Source of the DNA: Vibrio sp. ES.051
Lineage (GTDB): Bacteria; Pseudomonadota; Gammaproteobacteria; Enterobacterales; Vibrionaceae
Length of the DNA stretch: 64,000 bases
Reading direction: 5' to 3'
NCBI RefSeq assembly: GCF_002563795.1
Contig: NZ_PDJL01000005.1
Span: 62,001-126,000, forward strand
Shown one piece after another: positions 35,181 through 45,762 of this stretch; positions within the stretch are counted from its first letter, which is position 1, and the number at the start of each line of letters is the position of its first letter. Below the pieces are notes generated by a model. The model worked only from the letters and a program-made list of their open reading frames with translations, ran no database searches and was not told the DNA's origin. The position numbers and the translations under genes are program-made.

Positions 35181-36638
35181 TCAATTTAACGCCGAGCGAT
35201 AAAGGTGCAAATACGCTTCTGCGGCCTTTCTCCAACAAAAGTCCTGCTGCATTGCATGTAATTGAACTCGTTTTACTTCAGGAGGGTTTTGAGCATAAAG
35301 TAACAGCGCTCTCAACATGATCAGCAATAACGCCTGAGGCGTTGGCTCATAAAAAACAAAGCCTGTCGCGTGAGAAGGATCAACATCATAATCATTTACA
35401 CTGTCTTTTAGCCCCCCAACCCCTCTGACAATCGGCAATGTGCCATAAGCCATGCTATAAATTTGATTCAAACCGCACGGCTCAAATTCTGAGGGCATTA
35501 AAAAGAAGTCTGAACCGGCTTCCACTAAATGTGCCAGCTCGTTGTCATACGCTTCAACAAACACGAGCTTTTCCGAAAATAACGCAGCGACATCTTTTAA
35601 CTGTGCAGCAAGAACAGGGTCACCAGTTCCAACGACGACTAATTGTACATCATGCTTCAAAAAGTCCGCCAATACTGGCAATAAATAGTGAACTCCTTTT
35701 TGCTGGGTAAGACGACAGACCATACCAAACACTGCACAGTCTTTTTCTATGAGACCTACACGTTGCTGCAGCGCTTTTTTACAAGCACTCTTGCCTCTGG
35801 CCATACTTTGGTCATTAGCGCTGTAATTCACTGGTAAATACACGTCGGTCTCGGGGTTCCACGCACCGTAATCACAGCCATTCAAGATGCCAACTAAGTC
35901 CTGCGCGCGCTGCTGGAACTCCCAAGCCATCCCATGACTACCAAGCTCAGTTTTTAGTTCTTGTGCATAAGTCGGACTAACAGCATTAATTTTATCCGCG
36001 CTCATCACTCCTGCTTTAAGCATGGTGATATGTGTTGCGCTCACCGCAGCATCTGGCACATTTCGGCAGTGAAACTCCGGAAGACATTGTATATCGTCAT
36101 AACTAAATACTCCCTTGAACACCGCATTATGAATAGAAATAACACTGCGTGTATTAGCAAAGAACGGATCTTCGCCATATCGATGTTTTAATAAAAATGG
36201 AACCAACCCTGTATGCCAATCATTGGCATGTACAATGTCTGGCTGAAAACCCACCTTAGGGAGCATGTCTAAACAAGCTGCACTGAAAAAGGCAAAGCGT
36301 TCACCATTGTCTGGGTAGGCTTGATTATTCTCAGCATACATCGAAGCACGGTCAAAGTAAGGTTGGCAATCAATCAGGTAGACAGGGTTATCACCAAGCA
36401 TAATCCTTAAAACTCGATACTGTGTGTGTGGCCAAGATGTTAACTGCGTTTCTAGTACCAATTCGGCATCTGCTAACTTTTCGATACTGCTGTACGCAGG
36501 AATGATAATTCTTACATCTTGCTGAAGACTTTGAAGGGCTTCAGGCAGAGCCTTGGCTACATCAGCCAACCCTCCGCTTTTTATCAACCCTTCAACTTCA
36601 GACGCGACAAACAGAATAGACAGATTGCTAGTAGCCAA
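35181..36638 (-). CDS. glgA: Glycogen synthase
   Basis: About 485 residues of a GT5 starch/glycogen synthase. The ADP-glucose-binding KSGGLADV motif and the C-terminal PSEFEPCGLNQIYSM motif are visible. I place the start at a TTG (36638): AAAGGAG lies 6 nt upstream, and homology (LSILFVASEVEG) begins right after it, whereas the longer frame adds glgC-derived residues. This gives an 11-bp overlap with glgC and translational coupling. It extends alpha-1,4 glucan chains using ADP-glucose from GlgC. Confidence 0.93.
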   Translation of the reverse strand: MATSNLSILFVASEVEGLIKSGGLADVAKALPEALQSLQQDVRIIIPAYSSIEKLADAELVLETQLTSWPHTQYRVLRIMLGDNPVYLIDCQPYFDRASMYAENNQAYPDNGERFAFFSAACLDMLPKVGFQPDIVHANDWHTGLVPFLLKHRYGEDPFFANTRSVISIHNAVFKGVFSYDDIQCLPEFHCRNVPDAAVSATHITMLKAGVMSADKINAVSPTYAQELKTELGSHGMAWEFQQRAQDLVGILNGCDYGAWNPETDVYLPVNYSANDQSMARGKSACKKALQQRVGLIEKDCAVFGMVCRLTQQKGVHYLLPVLADFLKHDVQLVVVGTGDPVLAAQLKDVAALFSEKLVFVEAYDNELAHLVEAGSDFFLMPSEFEPCGLNQIYSMAYGTLPIVRGVGGLKDSVNDYDVDPSHATGFVFYEPTPQALLLIMLRALLLYAQNPPEVKRVQLHAMQQDFCWRKAAEAYLHLYRSALN

Positions 36639-37845
36639 CTCGCGCTCCTTTAGGAATGACGACAATCCCTTCCTCTGACACATGGAAGTGTTTCTTATCT
36701 TCTTGGAGATTCACACCAACTTGAGTTCCAGGAGCAATATCGGCATCCTTATCGACAATAACACGACGTAAAACACAGCCTTCGCCAATTTTCACATCAC
36801 CAAGAAGTATACATTCGCTGATATCGCAAGCCGATGCAATATTACTGCGAAAACCGAGCACTGACTTTTCTATTCTTGAGCCTCGTACATAACTCCCATT
36901 ACATACCAAGCTATCTATGAACTGAACTCGACCGTTATCTGAATCCTTAAATGTAGCAGGAGGAAGTGGCGGGTAATATGTATGAAGTGGCCATTTGCGG
37001 TTGTATAAAGAGAACGGCGCATCTTTCGCCAGCAAGTCCATATGCGCTTCCCAATATGCATCGATAGTACCGACATCACGCCAATACACTTCTTCTTTCT
37101 CACCGCTTATTTTGTTGGTACTGAAGTCATACACAAACACATCCCCACGAGGGAATAACTTCGGAATAATGTCTTTACCAAAATCATGAGATGACGCTTC
37201 ATTGTCTGCATCTTCTATTAATTCAGAGAACAAAATATTCGCTTCAAAGACGTAATTGCCCATCGACACTAGTGCGTGATTAGGGTCACCGGGTATCGAC
37301 TTGGGATTTACTGGCTTCTCTTCAAAGCCTATCATGCGACCTTCGCTATCAACCTCAATCACACCAAACTGAGAGGCGTCTTTGAGCGGCATACGCAGTG
37401 CTGATACCGTTAACGATGCTTGTTTCTCGCCATGAAAGCTCAACATTTGTTTGATATCCATTTTATAGATATGGTCTGAGCCAAAAATACACACTTGCTC
37501 AGGCTCTTCTAGCTCCATAAAACGTAAATTTTGATAGATAGCATCCGCAGTTCCCTCGTACCAACGCTTACCTGTACGCATTTGGGCAGGAATAGGATCG
37601 ATAAAACGGTCAGTGATACCATTAATGTTCCAGCCTTTTTTTAAGTGATGGAACAGGGATTGCGATTTAAATTGAGTTAGAACATAAATGCGCATGAGAT
37701 CCGCATTTACAAAATTATTTAGAGCAAAATCAATCAATCGGTAGCTACCACCAAAAGGTACCGAAGGTTTACTGCGAGATTCCGTTAAAGGTCTCAAACG
37801 AGAGCCTTCACCGCCAGCAAGAATCATTCCCAAAACACCAGCCAT
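36628..37845 (-). CDS. glgC: Glucose-1-phosphate adenylyltransferase
   Basis: 405 residues. Nucleotide-binding GGEGSRLRPLTESRSKPSVPFGG at the N-terminus, the NTP-transferase domain, and a left-handed beta-helix C-terminus with hexapeptide repeats. It makes ADP-glucose, the committed step of glycogen synthesis. Upstream of glgA, with an 11-bp overlap. A nested palindrome lies 36-76 bp upstream of the start. Vibrios can have a second glgC; which paralogue this is cannot be said. Confidence 0.94.
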   Translation of the reverse strand: MAGVLGMILAGGEGSRLRPLTESRSKPSVPFGGSYRLIDFALNNFVNADLMRIYVLTQFKSQSLFHHLKKGWNINGITDRFIDPIPAQMRTGKRWYEGTADAIYQNLRFMELEEPEQVCIFGSDHIYKMDIKQMLSFHGEKQASLTVSALRMPLKDASQFGVIEVDSEGRMIGFEEKPVNPKSIPGDPNHALVSMGNYVFEANILFSELIEDADNEASSHDFGKDIIPKLFPRGDVFVYDFSTNKISGEKEEVYWRDVGTIDAYWEAHMDLLAKDAPFSLYNRKWPLHTYYPPLPPATFKDSDNGRVQFIDSLVCNGSYVRGSRIEKSVLGFRSNIASACDISECILLGDVKIGEGCVLRRVIVDKDADIAPGTQVGVNLQEDKKHFHVSEEGIVVIPKGARVGY

Positions 37846-37880
37846 TTGTTGTTCTCCATATCGTTATAGCTTGGATTTGG

Positions 37881-37921
37881 TATTCACTTGAATGAGTATT
37901 ACTCGGGGAGTCAAGCGAATA
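37881..37921. promoter_or_regulatory. Nested palindrome in the glgCA upstream region
   Basis: TATTCACTTGA (37881-37891) and TCAAGCGAATA (37911-37921) pair with one mismatch, enclosing a GAGT-ATT-ACTC palindrome (37894-37904). It lies 36-76 bp upstream of glgC: a leader hairpin or operator. Confidence 0.45.
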
Positions 37922-38364
37922 CGTTGTTGCACCCACATCCTGAGTTTCTCAGAACTCTTACAATGCGGATAAAAGAGCTATGGCACTTCCAGTATGCGAG
38001 CATCCATTATCTTTATATTTCTTGACGCAAACAATGCATACAATTGCACTAGTTCTTATAACAAATTATCTAACCAGTCCCTAAATTACAATTTTAAATA
38101 CGCCATTCTGTGTTCCATGCAAAAGTTACTTATTCAAGACGATATCTTGGTCACATAAGGATAAAGCAACCGATTACATTCTGAGAACGACTAACGAATG
38201 CTTTAACCATACGACTGTGTCTTTTCATTGAATATATAACAGGTATGTGACAGAAAATTTTCGACGACGATTTTTACATAAAAAGGGCTTTGACCCTCCG
38301 TACTCAGCTTGATGTGGAAAGAGCGGTTTAAGGGCAGAGGTTCTAAAGGTAAATTATAAAAATA
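37922..38364. other. glgC-topA intergenic remainder
   Basis: About 440 AT-rich bases between the glgC upstream palindrome and the topA terminator. I see no open frame of note, repeat, or RNA motif; presumably the glgCA promoter lies in its left part. Confidence 0.5.
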
Positions 38365-38399
38365 AAAAAAGGAGGCAGTGATTCCACTGTCTCCTTTTT
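38365..38399 (-). terminator. Terminator of topA
   Basis: AAAAAGGAGGCAGTG/CACTGTCTCCTTTTT, nearly perfect with a 4-nt loop, 16 bp beyond the topA stop. Confidence 0.9.
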
Positions 38400-38415
38400 A
38401 TTCTATTAACGTGTT

Positions 38416-41046
38416 CTATGCTTTCGCTTTTTTACGTTTATCTGTAATTTCCCACTTACCATCGACAAAGAGTACTGTCCAGCCACTTGGCTTACCATTC
38501 TCTTCAGAGCGTACATAGTTCTCTTTTGTCTTGCGACTAAAACGAACAATCGCAGGACGACCATCCGGATCTTCTTGTGGTGCTGTCGCTAAGTACTTAA
38601 ACTTTTCTGGTAAACGATCTTCAAAACGAGCCAGCTCAGACACTAGCGGTGCGCGAGTTTCACGAGATTTCGGGAAGTTGCTTGCCGCCATAAATAGACC
38701 TGAGGCACCATCACGAAGAACAAAGTAAGCATCCGAGTTTTCACATGGTAACTCTGGGAAGTGTACCGGATCTTCTTTCGGTGGCGCCACTTCGCCGTTT
38801 CTTAGAATCTTACGAGTGTTCTTACAGGTTTCACTGGTACAATCCATGTATTTACCGAAGCGACCGTTCTTAAGCACCATGTCTGAACCACATTTGTCAC
38901 ATTCAACCACGGGGCCATCGTAACCTTTTACTTTGAACTCACCGTATTCAACAAGGTAGCCTTCACAGTTCGGGTTATTACCACAAACATGCATCTTACG
39001 CTTGTCATCAATCAGGTAGGCGTCCATTGCCGTTTCACAGATAGGACAACGCTTCTTAGCACGAAGAGCCGCAGTTTCAACGTCTTCTTCTAGTACATTG
39101 ATAACGCCATCTTCATCGCCTAGATTGATCGTGGTTTTACAACGCTCCTTCGGCGGTAGCGCATAACCAGAACAACCGAGAAATACACCAGTAGAAGCCG
39201 TGCGAATCCCCATAGGACGACTACAAGTCGGGCATTCAATATCTGTCATGACGATGTGGTTTAGCTTCATACCGCCTTCTGACTCATCCCGCTCGGCTTT
39301 TTCTAGATCGCCAGTAAAGTCAGCAAAGAAGTTATCCAGAACCGCTTTCCAGTTCACCTCACCTTCCGCGATTTGGTCCAGTTTCTGTTCCATACGTGCC
39401 GTGAAGTCATAGTTCATTAAATCGTTAAAGCTGTCATCAAGACGGTCAGTAACAATTTCACCCATTTTTTCAGCATAGAAACGACGCTGATCAACTTTTA
39501 CGTAGCCACGATCTTGGATCGTAGAGATGATCGATGCGTAAGTCGAAGGACGACCAATACCACGCTTTTCAAGCTCTTTCACCAAGGCCGCTTCTGTGAA
39601 GCGTGCTGGTGGTTTTGTAAAGTGCTGTTTAGGATCAAGTGACTCTAGCTTTAGCTCATCGCCAAGTTGAACCGCAGGAAGAATTGTATCTTCATTTTTG
39701 CCCATTGGACGTTGTACACGAGTCCAACCATCAAACTTAAGAATGCGACCTTTTGCTTTAAGTGTATATTCCGCTGCTTTTACGCTGATAGTCGTTGAGT
39801 CATACTCTGCTGGTGTCATCTGACACGCCACGAACTGATTCCAGATCAATGAATAAAGCTTGTGTGCGTCAGCATCGACACTTTGTAGGTCTTCTGCTTT
39901 AACACCCACATTTGAAGGACGAATCGCTTCGTGCGCTTCTTGCGCCCCTTCTTTGCTGCCGTACTTCAACGGGCTTGCTGGGAGATACTTATCTCCAAAT
40001 TCAGAACTGATGAGGTCTCGTACGGCATCCACAGCCTCAGCACTCAAGTTCGTCGAGTCTGTACGCATATATGTGATGTAACCCGCCTCATAGAGACGTT
40101 GAGCTAGCATCATGGTCTTCTTAACGCCGTAACCTAGACGTGTACTTGCTGCTTGTTGAAGCGTAGACGTGATGTAAGGTGCAGAAGGCTTACTCTTTGT
40201 CGGACGGTCTTCACGCTTACATACTTCATAACTCGCGTTTTCAAGCACAGACATCGCTGCTTGTGTTTCCGCCTCATTAACAGGCTTGAACGCTGCGTCA
40301 TCTTTCTGAGCAACAAGCAGTTTGAAATCAGCGTTATCTTTGGTCTTGGTATTCGCGTGAATATCCCAGAATTCTTCTGGTACAAATGCATTGATTTCGC
40401 GTTCACGCTCAACCAATAACTTCACCGCTACAGATTGTACACGCCCTGCCGACAAACCACGCGCAACTTTCTTCCACAATAATGGAGAAACCATAAAGCC
40501 AACAACACGATCCATAAAGCGACGTGCTTGTTGTGCGTTAACACCATCCATATTCAGCTCACCTGGTGTCTGGAATGCTTGCTGAATGGCATTTTTTGTA
40601 ATTTCGTTAAAAACAACTCGTTTGTATCGCTCTTCATCGCCACCGATGATCTCACGAAGGTGCCATGCGATAGCTTCTCCTTCGCGGTCTAAATCGGTCG
40701 CGAGATAAACGCAATCTGCATCTTTAGCGAGTTTTTGCAGTTCGTTGACAACCTTCTCTTTGCCCGGAAGGATTTGATAGTTCGCTTCCCAGTCATGATA
40801 TGGGTTAATCCCCATTTTTTTGATCAACGCTTTACGGTCTTTCTCTTTTTTAACGCGTGCTTTCTCTTCCGGACTCATCCCTTTTGTTGAGATGGCTGCG
40901 GCTTTTTTCTCACCAGTGCTTTGACCAGCCGTAGGCAGATCACGCACATGACCAACACTAGACTTAACAATAAAGTCTTTACCAAGGTACTTGTTTATCG
41001 TCTTTGCCTTGGCTGGTGACTCCACTATAACGAGTGATTTACCCAT
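38416..41046 (-). CDS. topA: DNA topoisomerase I
   Basis: 876 residues: Toprim domain ([29 protein letters not shown]), the catalytic tyrosine in [14 protein letters not shown] (about residue 330), and several C-terminal four-cysteine zinc ribbons (CPTC, CPIC and CDKCG) with a basic tail. It relaxes negative supercoils. Divergent from yciN, its conserved neighbour. The leader at 41073-41106 can form a hairpin. Confidence 0.97.
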   Translation of the reverse strand: MGKSLVIVESPAKAKTINKYLGKDFIVKSSVGHVRDLPTAGQSTGEKKAAAISTKGMSPEEKARVKKEKDRKALIKKMGINPYHDWEANYQILPGKEKVVNELQKLAKDADCVYLATDLDREGEAIAWHLREIIGGDEERYKRVVFNEITKNAIQQAFQTPGELNMDGVNAQQARRFMDRVVGFMVSPLLWKKVARGLSAGRVQSVAVKLLVEREREINAFVPEEFWDIHANTKTKDNADFKLLVAQKDDAAFKPVNEAETQAAMSVLENASYEVCKREDRPTKSKPSAPYITSTLQQAASTRLGYGVKKTMMLAQRLYEAGYITYMRTDSTNLSAEAVDAVRDLISSEFGDKYLPASPLKYGSKEGAQEAHEAIRPSNVGVKAEDLQSVDADAHKLYSLIWNQFVACQMTPAEYDSTTISVKAAEYTLKAKGRILKFDGWTRVQRPMGKNEDTILPAVQLGDELKLESLDPKQHFTKPPARFTEAALVKELEKRGIGRPSTYASIISTIQDRGYVKVDQRRFYAEKMGEIVTDRLDDSFNDLMNYDFTARMEQKLDQIAEGEVNWKAVLDNFFADFTGDLEKAERDESEGGMKLNHIVMTDIECPTCSRPMGIRTASTGVFLGCSGYALPPKERCKTTINLGDEDGVINVLEEDVETAALRAKKRCPICETAMDAYLIDDKRKMHVCGNNPNCEGYLVEYGEFKVKGYDGPVVECDKCGSDMVLKNGRFGKYMDCTSETCKNTRKILRNGEVAPPKEDPVHFPELPCENSDAYFVLRDGASGLFMAASNFPKSRETRAPLVSELARFEDRLPEKFKYLATAPQEDPDGRPAIVRFSRKTKENYVRSEENGKPSGWTVLFVDGKWEITDKRKKAKA

Positions 41047-41500
41047 AACTGACTCTAACGTCCTTCATAATAATGCGGGTAGAAACCTTTTAGAGGCCAC
41101 CCGCATAATGTTATATTTCGTTGCTTCTTTTTTACTATTGTGCGAGATGAAAAGAAGATCAACTGCTTTTTTGAAATTCAGATCCGATTGGTTGACAATT
41201 CATCGTCTTTGTACTTCAAAGAGACAGAGTTCTGAATGGTATTGAGCGGCATATCTAAACAGGCAAACTTTACTATCGCTAATCTAATACAATAAATTTT
41301 GTTATTCATCACAAAATAGTTTTTTGTACATACAATCGAACCTTGGAATGCTTTAAAAAGCAGACACTTTGTCCGCGTAATTTGTCTATAAAACTTACTC
41401 CAACCAAGGCTTACTCACGATGTTAAATTAAGCATGCAAATCCTTGTTAATTATGGGTATACTTCCTCATAATTAATGTGTAATGAATGATGATAATGTT
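41047..41500. other. topA/yciN divergent region
   Basis: About 450 bp. Next to topA, ATGCGGGT (41073-41080) and ACCCGCAT (41099-41106) form an 8-bp inverted repeat around an 18-nt loop in the topA leader. The rest is AT-rich with no gene; promoters for both genes must be here. No known RNA motif recognised. Confidence 0.45.
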
Positions 41501-41749
41501 ATGTCTAATAAAAAATTTATTGAAGAATTCGACCTTCTTTTAATCGCTAACCAAATCATCCAAGAACACGATGACTATATCGAAGGTATGCGAGCCACAA
41601 GCGTAGTAGAAAAGGACGGTGTCTTGGTATTTAAGGGGGAATACTTCCTTGATGATAAGGGCTTACCAACCTCCAATAGCACTGCAGCATTCAACATGTT
41701 TAAATTCTTAGCTCACCACCTTTCAAAAGAGTTTACCCTGAAGAAATAA
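41501..41749 (+). CDS. yciN: YciN-like protein (DUF2498)
   Basis: 82 residues from the ATG at 41501, which aligns better with E. coli YciN (83 residues) than the ATG six codons upstream (41483); neither has a clear ribosome binding site. The strongly conserved block GVLVFKGEYFLDDKGLP...STAAFNMFKFLAH matches YciN. Cytoplasmic, function unknown. Its position beside topA is conserved with enterics. Confidence 0.85.
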   Translation: MSNKKFIEEFDLLLIANQIIQEHDDYIEGMRATSVVEKDGVLVFKGEYFLDDKGLPTSNSTAAFNMFKFLAHHLSKEFTLKK

Positions 41750-41768
41750 CAAAATGATCGTCTGAAAC

Positions 41769-41801
41769 AAAAAGCCAGAGCTCGATAGCTCTGGCTTTTT
41801 T
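41769..41801. terminator. Bidirectional terminator between yciN and aroA
   Basis: AAAAGCCAGAGCT-CGAT-AGCTCTGGCTTTTTT between convergent genes. Confidence 0.9.
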
Positions 41802-41813
41802 AAGCTTATACAC

Positions 41814-43094
41814 TTAGCAACTAAGTGACGTAAGCTTTTCGAAATAATCTGGGAACGTCTTCGAGGTACATTTAGGATCGTTAATCGTTACAGGTGTATC
41901 GCTCAGAGCAATCAATGAAAAACACATTGCTATGCGATGATCATCGTATGTGTCGATAGCTGCGTGCTTCAGTTTTGGAACAGGCTTAACAATAATGTAG
42001 TCTTCACCTTCTTCGACTTCTGCACCAACTTTACATAACTCAGTCGCCATCGCCGCCAAACGGTCGGTTTCTTTGACACGCCAGTTGTACACATTGCGAA
42101 TAGCAGTGGTACCTTCAGCAAACAGTGCGGTTGTCGCAATCGTCATCGCCGCATCAGGGATATGGTTGTAATCCATATCGATGCCTTTTAACTGACCAGC
42201 ACGAGCAATCACATAATCGTCACCCCACTCAATCTTAGCACCCATTTTTTCTAGTGCATCGGCAAATTGAATATCACCTTGAATGCTATTTTTACCAATG
42301 CCAGTGACTTTAACTTCCCCACCTTTAATCGCGGCAGCAGCCAAAAAATAAGACGCTGAAGAAGCATCCCCCTCGACTAAGAAATTACCTGGTGCGATGT
42401 ATTGCTGACCTGAAGGAATAATGAATTCTTGGTAGTCATTGTTGATAACTTTAACACCAAACTGTTTCATGATGTGTAAGGTGATATCAATGTATGGTTT
42501 TGATACCAGTTCACCTTCAATCTGGATCCGGACTTCGCCTTCTGCCAATGGTGCAGACATCAAGAAAGCCGTTAAAAATTGGCTAGAAATAGAACCATCG
42601 ATAGAAACAGTGCCTGCTTTTAGGCCAGTACCTACTATTTTTAGTGGTGGAAAGTTTTCGCTTTCAAGGTATTCGATATTTGCCCCCGCCTCTTGCAGAG
42701 CTGTAACGAGGTGACCGATCGGCCGCTCTTTCATACGAGGTTCGCCAGTCAACACATATTCACCTTCACCCAAACACAAAGCGGCTGCCAATGGCCGCAT
42801 GGCTGTTCCAGCATTCCCTAAAAATAACTCCACAGGTTGTGATGCTGAAAAAGGGTGACCAAGACCTTCTACGACACATTCGGTTTTGTCTTCAGATAAC
42901 TGATACTGGACACCAAGTGTCGTAAGTGCATTTAGCATATGACGAATATCATCGCTGTCCAGAAGGTTCTTCAACCGGGTGGTGCCTTGGGCTAAAGCAG
43001 CCAGTAAAAGCGCTCGGTTAGAAACACTTTTAGAGCCAGGAAGGTTAACTTCCCCTTGGATTTTGTTGATGGGTTGTAACGTTAAGCTTTCCAT
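41814..43094 (-). CDS. aroA: 3-phosphoshikimate 1-carboxyvinyltransferase (EPSP synthase)
   Basis: 426 residues. Signature [17 protein letters not shown] near the N-terminus, the PEP-binding [16 protein letters not shown], and [15 protein letters not shown] near the end. Sixth step of the shikimate pathway: shikimate-3-phosphate plus PEP to EPSP. Transcribed alone. Sequence type is the usual enterobacterial-like class I enzyme by its motifs. Confidence 0.97.
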   Translation of the reverse strand: MESLTLQPINKIQGEVNLPGSKSVSNRALLLAALAQGTTRLKNLLDSDDIRHMLNALTTLGVQYQLSEDKTECVVEGLGHPFSASQPVELFLGNAGTAMRPLAAALCLGEGEYVLTGEPRMKERPIGHLVTALQEAGANIEYLESENFPPLKIVGTGLKAGTVSIDGSISSQFLTAFLMSAPLAEGEVRIQIEGELVSKPYIDITLHIMKQFGVKVINNDYQEFIIPSGQQYIAPGNFLVEGDASSASYFLAAAAIKGGEVKVTGIGKNSIQGDIQFADALEKMGAKIEWGDDYVIARAGQLKGIDMDYNHIPDAAMTIATTALFAEGTTAIRNVYNWRVKETDRLAAMATELCKVGAEVEEGEDYIIVKPVPKLKHAAIDTYDDHRIAMCFSLIALSDTPVTINDPKCTSKTFPDYFEKLTSLSC

Positions 43095-43256
43095 TAAAAG
43101 TTGATAATCCTTTGTGCCCCAATACGCTATTTTATAGAAGGGCTAAACCATTTTTCGTGAATTCAGACTACCCAAAAAAACACGACAAAACCAGAACAAA
43201 TCTACGCTAATTTATGAATAATTAGTCAGCAACTTATTCGTCCTCCAAGCATCGAG

Positions 43257-43733
43257 TTAATAGGCTATATCCACGCGAACGCCGTCATCAAAATACAAGA
43301 TGCGCACCTCGTCACCGCGGCTAAACAACATACTCTTATCCAGATCCTGAATAACGTTGATGAGTTTGTCTCCCTTCACTTTAATGAGCAACTCAACTAG
43401 CTTGTATTCCACCGCATACTGATAGTTGCTTTGGTTCTGTGCGACTGCGGCTCCAGCTAATGCACCAACGGCTGTTGCTACTTCCCTACCCGTTCCGCCA
43501 CCAAATTGATTTCCGACTAACCCACCGATACTTGCGCCAAGCAGCGTTTTCCAACCATTATTTTTCGATTGAACCACTTCTTGCTGAGTGATATACCGAA
43601 CAGAGTCAACCTTTCCATAAACAACTTGATTAACGGGTTTGGCAACATTTCTTTCGTATGCTGCATTGGCGAAAAATGGCAAAAACAGTATGATCCAAGA
43701 CCATACTTTCACGATATTTCTTGAGTGGGTCAT
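43257..43733 (-). CDS. Glycine-zipper (SlyB-like) envelope protein
   Basis: About 158 residues from the second of two adjacent ATGs, which is best spaced from AGGAG. A signal peptide (to about residue 25, no lipobox cysteine) precedes a glycine-zipper segment, GASIGGLVGNQFGGGTGREV...GALAGAAVA (about 68-100), typical of the SlyB/17-kDa antigen family. The C-terminal part is a small beta-rich domain. Probably an envelope protein; role unknown. Divergent from aat. Confidence 0.7.
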   Translation of the reverse strand: MTHSRNIVKVWSWIILFLPFFANAAYERNVAKPVNQVVYGKVDSVRYITQQEVVQSKNNGWKTLLGASIGGLVGNQFGGGTGREVATAVGALAGAAVAQNQSNYQYAVEYKLVELLIKVKGDKLINVIQDLDKSMLFSRGDEVRILYFDDGVRVDIAY

Positions 43734-43772
43734 CATAAGCTCCTCAGGCTCTAATGTTGGTAACGACTTCTT

Positions 43773-44480
43773 ATGGCAATTTACTTAACTGAACTCGATG
43801 ATAAGTTCGGCTTTCCCTCACCATATGAAGCTCTCGGTGATCCAAATGGTTTACTCGCGTTTGGCGGCGATTTAGCTCCCATGAGAATACTAAATGGCTA
43901 TTACCAAGGAATTTTTCCCTGGTATGGTCCTGGTGAACCTATACTCTGGTGGAGCCCTTCTCCTCGTGCGGTATTTGACCCTATGACGTTCAAGCCGTCA
44001 AAAAGCCTGAAAAAATGTCTGCGAAGGCATGGCTACAAAGTAACTATCAATTTTGCCACAGAACATGTAATCAAGTTGTGCTCATCAACGCGTCCAGCGG
44101 AGGAAACCTGGCTCAACGAAGAGATGCAAGCCTCCTACATTGAACTAGCAAAACTTGGTCATTGTCACTCAATAGAAGTATGGCAGGACAATTCGTTAAT
44201 TGGTGGATTATACGGCATCAGCGTCGGCCAACTCTTCTGCGGCGAATCAATGTTTAGTCTGAAAGATAACGCATCAAAAATCGCCTTGTGGCACTTATGC
44301 AACCACCTAGCATCAAAGAAGGGTCAATTAATTGATTGTCAGGTAATGAACCCTCACTTGGCTTCGCTTGGAGCTTTTGAAATTGAGCGAGACGATTTCA
44401 TGCAAAAACTACTATCTTTAAGAGAAAAACAAACCACATCAGGTACCTTTGAGCCTCAAGTTTTGCAGGATTCAGTATGA
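43773..44480 (+). CDS. aat: Leucyl/phenylalanyl-tRNA-protein transferase
   Basis: 235 residues of the Aat (GNAT-like) family; FPWYGPGEPILWWSPSPRAVF and GGLYGISVGQLFCGESMFS are family signatures. It attaches Leu or Phe to proteins starting with Arg or Lys, creating a primary N-degron for ClpS/ClpAP. It overlaps bpt by 4 bp (ATGA). clpA and clpS are encoded 1.3-4 kb downstream. Confidence 0.95.
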   Translation: MAIYLTELDDKFGFPSPYEALGDPNGLLAFGGDLAPMRILNGYYQGIFPWYGPGEPILWWSPSPRAVFDPMTFKPSKSLKKCLRRHGYKVTINFATEHVIKLCSSTRPAEETWLNEEMQASYIELAKLGHCHSIEVWQDNSLIGGLYGISVGQLFCGESMFSLKDNASKIALWHLCNHLASKKGQLIDCQVMNPHLASLGAFEIERDDFMQKLLSLREKQTTSGTFEPQVLQDSV

Positions 44481-45178
44481 GCACGGATCTACAACAAATT
44501 AGAATTGGGTTAACTAATAATCATCCCTGTAGTTACTTGCCCGAACGTCAAGAGCGTGTAGCTGTTGCGCTTGACGCAGGGTTACATACCGAACAGAATT
44601 ATCAATTATTACTGGCAAACGGTTTTCGTCGTAGTGGCGATACAATCTATAAGCCTCACTGTGAACATTGCAACGCTTGCCAACCCATTCGTGTTTCTAT
44701 CCCTGACGTAGCGCTATCAAAAAGCCAAAAGCGACTGCTTAGAAAAGGACAGGCTTTCCGTTGGGAAATGAAGCACCAATTGGATCCGGAATGGTTTGAT
44801 CTTTACAGCCGTTATATTTGCAAAAGACACAAAAATGGGACCATGTACCCGCCTCAACGCGATGAGTTTTCTCGTTTTGCTCAAACCAACTGGCTAAGCA
44901 CTTTATTCTTACATATTTATGATGAATCAAACCAATTACTTGCGGTGGCTGTAACCGACGTAATGGAGCAATGTTCAAGTGCATTCTACACTTTTTTTGA
45001 CCCAGATTACTCGTTATCACTTGGCACATTAGCCGTGCTTTATCAGATAAAATACTGCCAAGAAAACAAGCAACAATGGCTATATTTGGGTTATCAGATT
45101 GATGAATGTCCAGCAATGAACTATAAAACGCGCTTTCAACCCCACCAAAGGCTAGTAAATCAGCGTTGGCGAGGGTAG
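44477..45178 (+). CDS. bpt: Bpt, aspartate/glutamate leucyltransferase
   Basis: 233 residues of the Ate1/Bpt family. The N-terminal zinc-type cysteines lie in PHCEHCNACQPIRV and the conserved FYTFFDPDYSLSLGTLAVLYQI follows. In Vibrio vulnificus, Bpt transfers Leu to N-terminal Asp and Glu. Bacterial length and Vibrio context favour leucyl rather than arginyl transfer. Coupled to aat, so both N-degron tagging enzymes are made together. Confidence 0.93.
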   Translation: MSTDLQQIRIGLTNNHPCSYLPERQERVAVALDAGLHTEQNYQLLLANGFRRSGDTIYKPHCEHCNACQPIRVSIPDVALSKSQKRLLRKGQAFRWEMKHQLDPEWFDLYSRYICKRHKNGTMYPPQRDEFSRFAQTNWLSTLFLHIYDESNQLLAVAVTDVMEQCSSAFYTFFDPDYSLSLGTLAVLYQIKYCQENKQQWLYLGYQIDECPAMNYKTRFQPHQRLVNQRWRG

Positions 45179-45259
45179 AATACGCCTCAACTTTACATAA
45201 TTACCATTTAGCGGCAAAATAGAGCTCGCTAATATTGCCTAATTTCTAAAGAGGATTAA

Positions 45260-45478
<219 letters not shown>

Positions 45479-45500
45479 TTTCTGATTTTCGGATGCAAAT

Positions 45501-45529
45501 AAAAAACGGAGCTACTTGCTCCGTTTTTT
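45501..45529 (+). terminator. Terminator of infA
   Basis: AAAAAACGGAGC/GCTCCGTTTTTT-type hairpin, 22 bp after the infA stop. Confidence 0.9.
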
Positions 45530-45710
45530 ATTTGTGGGCAAAACAGAACATTGCCAAAACGATACGTAATACCAATAACGTTAATACAAGTTACAGGTAC
45601 TGGCAAAAACTTGCGGAGCAAAAATCTCGTCCTACAAATAAGTTACTTATACTTTTATCAAGTTGTTTCAAACGGAGATGATGTGAATAGGTAATTAAAA
45701 AATGAGTACA

Positions 45711-45746
45711 AAAAAAGCGTGCGGTATTACTCGCACGCTTTTTTTT
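45711..45746 (-). terminator. Terminator of clpSA
   Basis: AAAAAAGCGTGCG/CGCACGCTTTTTT stem with an 8-nt loop, 16 bp beyond the clpA stop. The infA-clpA gap contains no tRNA-Ser gene, unlike in E. coli. Confidence 0.9.
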
Positions 45747-45762
45747 AATTTGAATCATGCAA

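Noticed and set aside
38416-41046. Several long plus-strand frames within topA
   Set aside because: Antisense shadows produced by the strongly biased codon use of topA.
45493-45681. 62-codon frame after infA
   Set aside because: Runs through the infA terminator hairpin, so it cannot be a normal gene.
45530-45710. Expected tRNA-Ser between infA and clpA
   Set aside because: Looked for because E. coli has serW here; no cloverleaf, T-loop (GGTTCRA) or anticodon arm is present.
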